The translations under genes and the position numbers were made by a program. From an uncultured Eubacteriales bacterium (GTDB taxonomy: Bacteria > Bacillota > Clostridia > Peptostreptococcales > Anaerovoracaceae), in contig CAUEYG010000115.1 of the NCBI GenBank assembly GCA_959021945.1, positions 1-5,979 on the forward strand: a stretch of 5,979 nt of DNA. Reading direction: 5' to 3'. Every line of letters begins with the position of its first letter. Position 1 is the stretch's first letter. Shown piece by piece: positions 1 to 4,680 of this stretch. Below the pieces are notes generated by a model that was not told the DNA's origin, made no database searches, and saw nothing but the letters and a program-made list of their open reading frames with translations.

Positions 1-98
1 TTAACCTATGGGATTGGGTGTTATCGGAAACGCTGTAAGGTGGTACTGGCGGAAGGAGCGTCCATAAAAAGGTAACGCTAAAACCATGCAGGTTTGGC

Positions 99-146
99 AA
101 AAAGCAGCAGTGTTATTTGGAGAACCAAAAACATTGCTGCTTTTTT
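99..146 (+). terminator. Strong bidirectional intrinsic terminator
   Basis: Bases 99-114 pair with 130-145 over 16 bp with a single G-T wobble (110:134). After one bulged A (115), 116-120 pair with 125-129 around the loop AGAA. The T-tract 141-146 forms the 3' arm of the plus-strand structure, and the A-run 99-103 supplies a T-tract for minus-strand transcripts. It probably ends an upstream plus-strand unit lying mostly outside the window. Confidence 0.85.
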
Positions 147-172
147 CGTGAAGGAACTGCCATCCCGTAGAG

Positions 173-202
173 TTGAAAACGATTCGTACCACAAACTATA
201 TT
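173..202 (+). promoter_or_regulatory. Candidate sigma-A promoter
   Basis: TTGAAA at 173-178 and TATATT at 197-202 are separated by 18 bp, each one base from consensus. A transcript starting near 209 would cross the inverted repeats at 248-420 and end at the terminator 458-498, giving about 290 nt with no convincing reading frame. The match is only a motif and may be chance in AT-rich DNA. Confidence 0.35.
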
Positions 203-247
203 GTTGGAGTTTATCTATTGTCGTCTCCCTTTTGCAGAAATGCAGGC

Positions 248-296
248 GTTTTTTTGTTTTGCGGGGATCATAAGGTATGCCAAAATGCAAAAAAAC
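248..296. repeat. AT-rich imperfect hairpin
   Basis: TTTTTTTG at 249-256 pairs with CAAAAAAA at 288-295, and G248 pairs with C296. After a two-base bulge (286-287), TTTTG at 257-261 pairs with CAAAA at 281-285. The loop is 262-280. The T-run sits inside the 5' arm rather than after the stem, so this is not a standard terminator. It may be part of the structured block that continues to 420. Confidence 0.4.
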
Positions 297-302
297 ACGT
301 TA

Positions 303-420
303 TTATCCATACAATTTGTGGAAAAATAGCAGCTATTGACCTGAAAAATCCATGCTTTGGCTTTAAAATAGGGGCTTCACAAGAAATTAGCGAGGATTTT
401 TGAGAAAGTTGTATGGATAA
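303..420. repeat. Nested inverted repeat (118 bp, possible RNA or MITE-like element)
   Basis: A perfect 12-bp inverted repeat, TTATCCATACAA at 303-314 and its complement at 409-420, encloses two further perfect pairings. These are a 6-bp hairpin with a one-base spacer at 325-337 and an 8-bp repeat, 344-351 with 394-401. All three can form together as a branched fold. No transposase, obvious target-site duplication or known riboswitch core was seen. It could be a non-coding RNA, a small non-autonomous element or an accident of AT-rich sequence. Confidence 0.5.
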
Positions 421-457
421 AAAGGTAATAATAGAGCTTTTGACACATAGGAAGTTA

Positions 458-498
458 CAAAAGGCCTGTCCTGCAGAAACCTTGGGACAGGCCTTTTG
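458..498. terminator. Bidirectional intrinsic terminator
   Basis: A perfect 14-bp stem pairs 458-471 with 485-498 around a 13-base loop. The arms carry AAAA at 459-462 and TTTT at 494-497, so short U-tracts are produced on either strand. On the minus strand it lies about 90 bp beyond the Fic stop and is the likely end of that transcript. On the plus strand it lies just before the group IIC intron remnant, the usual target context for such introns. Confidence 0.8.
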
Positions 499-502
499 AG
501 TT

Positions 503-583
503 GTGCACCCGGCGGTGCACGTTTCTAACGGGTGAAAGCCCCGAATCCACCTAGCAGCAGGAGGGAGACAGCCGAAGGCAAGG
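503..583 (+). mobile_element. 5' fragment of a group IIC intron (truncated)
   Basis: The stretch begins with GTGCACCC, close to the conserved GTGYG 5' end of group II introns. It continues with elements in the order known from group IIC introns such as the Oceanobacillus iheyensis one: a 7-bp stem with loop CGGC (503-520), a GGGTGAAAGCCCCGAA block forming the hairpin 529-543, and GACAGCCGAAGGCAAGG at 567-583. In intact introns the last block is followed by a GTGTCC-type segment and the rest of domain I. Here the match fades after 583, although weak resemblance may reach about 594. No reverse transcriptase and no domain V or VI is present, so this is a dead remnant. Placement just after the terminator hairpin fits class C target choice. 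Similarity is judged from memory of the family, not from an alignment. Confidence 0.75.
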
Positions 584-588
584 CAGTA

Positions 589-1350
589 TCATCGGCGGCA
601 CTCCTGCGTAATGGGACAAATAAAATCCTTCGCCATCTCTATATATTTCTTTTGGGCCTGGGAAAGGAACAGGATCAGGGGCTCATATTGACTGTCCTGC
701 TGGGCCTGATTCAGATACTCGTAGTATTCCCCTTTCCTGTGATCTCCAATGATGAAAGGTATGATACTGCTTTTCAAGCATTCTTTAAATAAAATGATTC
801 GGCCTACTCTACCGTTGCCATCTTGAAAAGGATGAATTTTCTCAAATTTTGCATGAAACTCTGCTAAATCTTTTAACGTATGAGAATCTTGATTGTGATA
901 ACCGTTCAATAGGCACTCCATATCAGCCGCTACATTTTCCGGCGAAGATGTGATAATATCAGATACCATGTTCTTCCTGTTTTTATATTCTCCAATGGGA
1001 TAGCCATTTGCAATATCTTCAAAGACACCAGCCTTCAGACGGTAGTGATAGGCTTTGATCAGATCGCTGCTCAGGGGTTCATCACAAGTATCTAGCATAT
1101 AATTGAACATGGTAAAATGTCCAGTCATCTCTTCTACATCTTTTGTACGAAAAATGCTGCCATCTGCCTTGATTGTACCTGTTTCAAAGATGGAGGCTGT
1201 TTGTTTTTCTGTCAGTGTGCTGCCCTCAATCCGATTGGAGTTATATGCTAGGGTCCTTTGTGTCAGTGCATAAACTCCGCCCTTATCTTGCTTTTTCATC
1301 TCAATACAAAGTCTGTCTTTTAATAGACTTACCAGTTTCTTTTCATCCAT
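589..1350 (-). CDS. Fic-domain protein, class II (probable AMP transferase)
   Basis: This 253-residue protein carries the Fic core motif HPFQDGNGRVGR at 173-184. The catalytic His is 173, with the anion-binding loop and Arg residues following. Proteins with this motif usually transfer AMP from ATP to a hydroxyl side chain of a target protein. Residues 38-43 (SNRIEG) fit the [S/T]xxxE[G/N] inhibitory motif upstream of the core, which makes it class II, self-inhibited in cis by Glu42. The segment around 117-131 (YPIGEYKNRKNM) fits the target-docking flap. There is no signal peptide or membrane segment, so it is probably cytoplasmic. The ATG at 1350 follows AAGGAG with an 8-base spacer. No partner antitoxin gene is needed or seen. 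The last few residues (about ITQECRR) lie next to a truncated intron and may not be the ancestral tail. The target is unknown. Confidence 0.9.
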   Translation of the reverse strand: MDEKKLVSLLKDRLCIEMKKQDKGGVYALTQRTLAYNSNRIEGSTLTEKQTASIFETGTIKADGSIFRTKDVEEMTGHFTMFNYMLDTCDEPLSSDLIKAYHYRLKAGVFEDIANGYPIGEYKNRKNMVSDIITSSPENVAADMECLLNGYHNQDSHTLKDLAEFHAKFEKIHPFQDGNGRVGRIILFKECLKSSIIPFIIGDHRKGEYYEYLNQAQQDSQYEPLILFLSQAQKKYIEMAKDFICPITQECRR

Positions 1351-1402
1351 ACAGGAAACTCCTTATCTGAAACAATTCGTGTTAGTCTGATTCTTTATTT
1401 CT

Positions 1403-1432
1403 ATTATATAATAGTCATTTGAAAGAAAACAA
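1403..1432 (-). promoter_or_regulatory. Probable sigma-A promoter of the Fic gene, with a palindrome
   Basis: Read on the minus strand, TTGTTT (1432-1427) and TATAAT (1408-1403) are 18 bp apart, followed by about 50 bases to the Fic ATG. The -10 box lies inside a perfect 14-bp palindrome, CTATTATATAATAG at 1401-1414, which could be an operator or simply the AT-rich -10. It suggests that the Fic gene can be transcribed separately from the two genes upstream of it. Confidence 0.6.
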
Positions 1433-1456
1433 TACCCTTTATCTATGTATTCGACC

Positions 1457-2311
1457 CTATAGGTTATGGGCAGAATTTTCGATACATTCATCTACGCAGA
1501 CCGGACCTGACAGCTCTTCACGAGCAATATAAAGCACCATGTCTTCCCGGACCCTTTGGCTCCATTTTACCAGAGTGAGACAACGGCCGGTAATTTCGAT
1601 GCCTGTTATCCCGTAGGGATGGACACAGCTGCCAGTATTAAAATAAGGAGCCTTAGCAGAACCAAGACGGGGTCTGTGGGTATGGCCGGAAATTAAAATG
1701 TGGCTGTTCTGGCCAGCCCAACGGGACAGCCTTTTTTCCGTATTCGTCTTTCGCAGATTATTTTTTGCAGCACTGGTAGGATCCAGGAGCCCAAAATGTT
1801 CAAAAGGTTTCCACACATAACGAACAAGAAAACGGGCCAGTTTCCAGAAGGTGGAATTCAGCGTATCTGCCTGATGGCCGTGGGTAAGGTAAAGATCTCT
1901 GCACCCTTTTTCATCCTCTAAAATCAGACCAGAGTAATGCTCAATAGCGGGAAATCCCATGGGCACAGGGTCTGCATTTTCCATATCATGGTTTCCGTGC
2001 AGAAAATAAAGCCGCCCCTGTTGATAAAATTGAAAGAGCAGCTGAAAAGTCTGGCTGTGAATGTCAATGATCTGTGTCATACGGCGATTTTCCCACAGCT
2101 CATCCCCATCGCCGAGTTCAATATAAGTATAACCTTTCCGGTAATAATACTCCAGAGCAGCCTGATAAAGATTTCGGTTTTTTAGAAAATTATCATTTGA
2201 TGTTCCGTTTCCCCGGTGGCAGTCGCTCATGAGAATATAACGGCTGTCATCGCAGAGCGCAAGCCGAGGAGCATTTTGGAATGCTTTGTTAAGACGTGAT
2301 GAATAACTCAT
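1457..2311 (-). CDS. Calcineurin-like metallophosphoesterase (LpxH-like fold)
   Basis: This 284-residue protein has the full set of dinuclear-metal motifs in order. They are SDCH at 29-32 (Asp30, His32), GDGDELWE at 67-74 (Asp68), GNHD at 106-109, THGH at 143-146 and SGHTH at 208-212. The spacing and the GDxxELWE block resemble the UDP-2,3-diacylglucosamine hydrolase (LpxH)-like branch. The neighbourhood looks Gram-positive and no lipid A gene is present, so the substrate is probably another phosphoester and remains unknown. No signal peptide is seen, so it is likely cytoplasmic or membrane-peripheral. The ATG follows AGGAGG (2323-2318) with a 6-base spacer. The gene starts 42 bp after the PAS/receiver gene and is very probably co-transcribed with it. 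The 284-residue length is a little above that of plain LpxH proteins, with an extra tail after about residue 250. Confidence 0.88.
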   Translation of the reverse strand: MSYSSRLNKAFQNAPRLALCDDSRYILMSDCHRGNGTSNDNFLKNRNLYQAALEYYYRKGYTYIELGDGDELWENRRMTQIIDIHSQTFQLLFQFYQQGRLYFLHGNHDMENADPVPMGFPAIEHYSGLILEDEKGCRDLYLTHGHQADTLNSTFWKLARFLVRYVWKPFEHFGLLDPTSAAKNNLRKTNTEKRLSRWAGQNSHILISGHTHRPRLGSAKAPYFNTGSCVHPYGITGIEITGRCLTLVKWSQRVREDMVLYIAREELSGPVCVDECIENSAHNL

Positions 2312-2321
2312 ATTCTTCCTC

Positions 2322-2341
2322 CTGCACTAGTTTATGTGCAG
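2322..2341 (-). promoter_or_regulatory. Small hairpin at the ribosome binding site of the phosphoesterase gene
   Basis: CTGCAC at 2322-2327 and GTGCAG at 2336-2341 are perfect complements with an 8-base loop. In the minus-strand transcript the 3' arm takes in the first two bases of the AGGAGG ribosome binding site (2323-2318). The stem is only 6 bp, so it might tune translation or mean nothing. It has no T-tract and is not a terminator. Confidence 0.35.
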
Positions 2342-2353
2342 AAAAAGAAAAGG

Positions 2354-3157
2354 TTACTCCGGAAGCTTTGAAAGTTTTTGAAAGACAGGGGATAGCGCTT
2401 CTTTGTTAAGGGGTTTTCTTACAAAAGCATCGATGTTCAAATCTTCTGATGCTTCAATGCTTTCCTCATCCTCTTCATAAACCAGCATTACCAAAGGAAT
2501 AGACTGGTTTTCAAGCTCCTGAGAGCAGCGAATCTCTTTTGCCAGCTCAAATCCATTTAGAACAGGCAGCCTGGAATCAATAAAAACAGAATCATAGTGG
2601 TCGGAATCAGGAGCTGTAAAAAGCTCTAACGCTTCCAGGCCATTATGACAAGTGTCACAGGTGCCCCCCATATGTTCAATTAAATCCGATAAAAAATGAA
2701 GATCAGAACTGCAGCGGGTGACAAGTAAGAAATGGCAGCCCTTTAAAAGGGTGTTTTTAGGCGCATGAGTAGGTGATAATACACAATAAAAATAAAGACG
2801 TCCTCCTTCTTTTTGCTGAATCAGTTCAGCTGACAGGTTCGTCCACTTATAGCTGCCATCCCTGCACAGCACACGGCAATTGTAGTTAAACAAACGTCCA
2901 TCCCGCAGGGTTGCAATGATTTCATCGTAAAGAAGATCCACATAGTCAGGATGAAAAATACTGAGGGAATCCTGATTGGTCAGAGCCAAAAGACCGCCCT
3001 TTTCATAACCGAACATCTCATCTGCCGCCTGGTTAAAATGGAGAAACTTGATTTCATCTGAAACGAGAAAGAGACTGATACCGGAAGGAATGCCGTCTAA
3101 CAGCTCTTCGGTATAAGCTCTGTTGTTTTCAAAATCCTGCAATATCTTTTTATCCAT
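2354..3157 (-). CDS. PAS domain fused to a degenerate receiver domain
   Basis: This 267-residue protein has a PAS fold at about 19-127. Its landmarks are the FNQAADEMFGY block at 41-51 and the CRDGSYKW segment at 98-105 typical of PAS sensors. A receiver-like domain follows at about 141-264 after a linker of about 13 residues. The receiver keeps the phospho-acceptor position Asp194 (FIDSRLPVLNGFE) and the conserved Lys248 in the RKP motif. The acidic pair that normally follows the first strand (LLVEDN-like) is replaced by LLVTRCSSD at 144-152. The usual Ser/Thr at the end of strand 4 also appears lost (LVMLVYEE). There is no histidine kinase, ATPase, DNA-binding or GGDEF output domain. It resembles a hybrid sensor kinase without its catalytic core, but the frame is intact and nothing shows decay. 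The ATG follows GGAGGG (3169-3164) with a 6-base spacer. It is first in the minus-strand operon, behind a consensus promoter. The signal and partner are unknown. Confidence 0.85.
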   Translation of the reverse strand: MDKKILQDFENNRAYTEELLDGIPSGISLFLVSDEIKFLHFNQAADEMFGYEKGGLLALTNQDSLSIFHPDYVDLLYDEIIATLRDGRLFNYNCRVLCRDGSYKWTNLSAELIQQKEGGRLYFYCVLSPTHAPKNTLLKGCHFLLVTRCSSDLHFLSDLIEHMGGTCDTCHNGLEALELFTAPDSDHYDSVFIDSRLPVLNGFELAKEIRCSQELENQSIPLVMLVYEEDEESIEASEDLNIDAFVRKPLNKEALSPVFQKLSKLPE

Positions 3158-3187
3158 ATCGCGCCCTCCATAAAGCCCCTCTTTTTC

Positions 3188-3216
3188 ATTATAAAGTGTG
3201 AATCCTGGATTGTCAA
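3188..3216 (-). promoter_or_regulatory. Consensus sigma-A promoter of the PAS/receiver operon
   Basis: On the minus strand TTGACA (3216-3211) and TATAAT (3193-3188) are perfect consensus hexamers with a 17-bp spacer. The gene's ATG is about 30 bases beyond the -10 box. The spacer contains a perfect 5-bp inverted repeat, AATCC-T-GGATT at 3201-3211, a possible operator. The -35 box overlaps the -35 box of the divergent promoter. Confidence 0.85.
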
Positions 3217-3239
3217 TTTAAGTAAGGTTTTGTTATAAT
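3210..3239 (+). promoter_or_regulatory. Sigma-A promoter (extended -10) of the transporter operon
   Basis: TTGTCA at 3210-3215 and TATAAT at 3234-3239 are 18 bp apart, and the TG at 3231-3232 gives an extended -10 (TGTTATAAT). The predicted start near 3246 leaves a leader of about 48 bases before the MFS start codon. Two more TATAAT strings (3263-3268, 3282-3287) lie in the leader but lack well-placed -35 boxes. Confidence 0.75.
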
Positions 3240-3293
3240 TAGAAAATTAAGGGCTGACGCAATATAATTTGGAAAAAAGCGTATAATAACGGT

Positions 3294-4676
3294 ATGAAAT
3301 ATAAAAAAGAACAAAAAACAATTATCTTTGTCGTTATCACGACTGCCTTTATCACCACCTTTACAGGCAGTGCTTTGAACTTGTCAATCCCGGATATGGG
3401 GCATTATTTTCAGGTGAGCGCCAGCATTGTAGGATGGCTGGTAACAGCTTATATGCTCACTGTGGCGGCTTTGTCCGTGCCCTTTGGCAGAATCGCTGAC
3501 CTGACCTGCAGAAAACGGATTCTGGTCATTGGAATACTGATTTTCAGCCTCAGCTCTGCAGCGGCTGTTTTTGGCGTGTCCATGTGGATGCTCATTGCAC
3601 TGAGGATTACCCAGGGTCTGGGGGGAGCCATGATTTTCAGTACCAACACAGCAGTGCTGATCAGCGCCTTTCCCGGTGAAGAGAGGGGCAAAATCCTGGG
3701 ATATTCCATTGCATCTACTTATGTGGGACTTTCTGCGGGACCGGTAGTAGGCGGCCTGCTGAACCACAACTTGGGATGGCGGTCTATTTTTGCTCTCACG
3801 GCATTGATCGGATTTCTCGTATTAGTCATTGCCTGGAAAAAACTGCCCAAGGATAACTGTGACAACAAGGAAAATGAATATGATATATGGGGAAATCTGC
3901 TGTACATCGGAATGATTGTACTGACCATGTATGGGCTATCGGATTTTCGTATGAAACCGCTGCCAATAGGCCTGGTGGCCGCCGGCCTGCTCTTGGGCTT
4001 TCTCTTTGTGCGCCATGAACGAAAAACAGCAGATCCGGTTATTCAGGTGCGAATTTTTAAGAGTAATCTTGCTTACAGCTTTTCCAACATAGCAGCCTTG
4101 CTCAATTATGGCGCAACCTTTGCGATCAGCTATTTAATATCCATCTATCTGCAGGTTGTAATGGGATACAGTTCACAGACTGCCGGGCTCATTCTCATTG
4201 TCCAACCAGCTCTGATGGCTGTTTTATCGCCCTATACAGGCAGGCTGTCAGACCGCATATCGCCCTTTAAACTGGCGTCTTTGGGAATGGGTCTGTGTTC
4301 TGCAAGCTTGCTGATCTTTGCCTTCATTGGACTTCAGACAAGTCTGTGGGTGATCTTGGCGGCGCTGGTAATTGCAGGCGTAGGATTTGCTCTTTTTTCA
4401 TCGCCCAATACCAACGCCGTTATGGCATGTGTGGAGGAAAAGGATTATGGAGTCGCATCGTCTATTTTGGCCACAATGCGATCCATTGGCCATACTTCCA
4501 GTATGGTAATCGTTACCGTTATTGTGTCCCGTTATATGGGAGAAAAGGCTCTAGCCGATGCTGAACCGGAACTGCTGATCAGAACCATGCACACTGCATT
4601 TTTAATCTTTACAGCAGTTTGCGCAGTAGGCGTGTTTATTTCCTTAAAAAGAAAGACAGACGGAAAGAAAGGATAA
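3294..4676 (+). CDS. MFS transporter, DHA2 (EmrB/QacA-type, 14 helices)
   Basis: This 460-residue integral membrane protein probably exports small molecules by proton antiport. About 14 hydrophobic segments can be counted, at roughly 10-30, 45-65, 77-97, 100-120, 135-155, 164-182, 200-216, 222-240, 264-286, 296-312, 327-347, 352-372, 395-412 and 434-452, as in the DHA2 family. The GWLVTAYML block at 46-54 and the motif C region GYSIASTYVGLSAGPVVGG (136-154) mark antiporters of this family. Motif A is present after helix 2 (GRIADLTCRKR, 65-75), but the usual Gly before the basic pair is Cys72. The substrate cannot be read from sequence. The start at 3294 is preceded by an in-frame stop at 3255 and places helix 1 correctly, yet no good ribosome binding site precedes it. 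The dipeptidase gene follows after 4 bp, so the two are co-transcribed. Confidence 0.9.
   Translation: MKYKKEQKTIIFVVITTAFITTFTGSALNLSIPDMGHYFQVSASIVGWLVTAYMLTVAALSVPFGRIADLTCRKRILVIGILIFSLSSAAAVFGVSMWMLIALRITQGLGGAMIFSTNTAVLISAFPGEERGKILGYSIASTYVGLSAGPVVGGLLNHNLGWRSIFALTALIGFLVLVIAWKKLPKDNCDNKENEYDIWGNLLYIGMIVLTMYGLSDFRMKPLPIGLVAAGLLLGFLFVRHERKTADPVIQVRIFKSNLAYSFSNIAALLNYGATFAISYLISIYLQVVMGYSSQTAGLILIVQPALMAVLSPYTGRLSDRISPFKLASLGMGLCSASLLIFAFIGLQTSLWVILAALVIAGVGFALFSSPNTNAVMACVEEKDYGVASSILATMRSIGHTSSMVIVTVIVSRYMGEKALADAEPELLIRTMHTAFLIFTAVCAVGVFISLKRKTDGKKG
4668..4673 (+). promoter_or_regulatory. Ribosome binding site of the dipeptidase gene, inside the transporter gene end
   Basis: AAAGGA occupies the last two sense codons of the transporter gene and is followed by its stop TAA and then by the ATG at 4681, a 7-base spacer. 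This overlap supports translational coupling of the two genes and settles the dipeptidase start. Confidence 0.75.
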
Positions 4677-4680
4677 CATT

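Larger units (their letters stand above)
1..502. other. Gene-free region with terminators and nested inverted repeats
   Basis: No convincing gene is visible in the first 500 bases. The three plus-strand frames close at 2-4 (reopening for only 19 codons from an ATG at 8), at 36 and at 73-75. The 3' tail of an upstream plus-strand gene could therefore be present but cannot be identified. The stretch holds a long terminator hairpin at 99-146, a candidate promoter at 173-202, an AT-rich hairpin at 248-296, a nested inverted repeat at 303-420 and a second terminator at 458-498. The longer open frames here start at TTG or run straight through a terminator hairpin and lack a ribosome binding site, so they were not called as genes. 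Confidence 0.6.

Noticed and set aside
1..98. 3' end (domain V/VI) of the group II intron lying upstream
   Set aside because: No domain V-like hairpin is present in this stretch, and the intron remnant points the other way, with its 5' end at 503.
1..192. Minus-strand open frame of 63 codons
   Set aside because: It begins with no ribosome binding site, runs through the long terminator hairpin at 99-146 and encodes nothing recognisable.
241..256. Terminator formed by TGCAGAAATGCA and the following T-run
   Set aside because: The stem is only 4 bp and the T-run is several bases away. The T-run pairs better with the A-run at 289-295.
173..403. Plus-strand open frame of 76 codons
   Set aside because: It starts at TTG without a ribosome binding site and overlaps the inverted repeats. 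Its start coincides with a better-looking -35 motif.
532..792. Plus-strand open frame of 86 codons
   Set aside because: Its first 17 codons are the intron remnant and the rest is antisense to the Fic gene, so it is a chance frame.
3263..3287. Extra TATAAT strings as separate promoters for the transporter
   Set aside because: No -35 hexamer lies 16-18 bp upstream of either, and the second would start transcription at about the start codon.
3384..3928. Several minus-strand frames inside the transporter gene
   Set aside because: They are antisense shadows of a clear 14-helix membrane protein, with low-complexity composition and no start signals.
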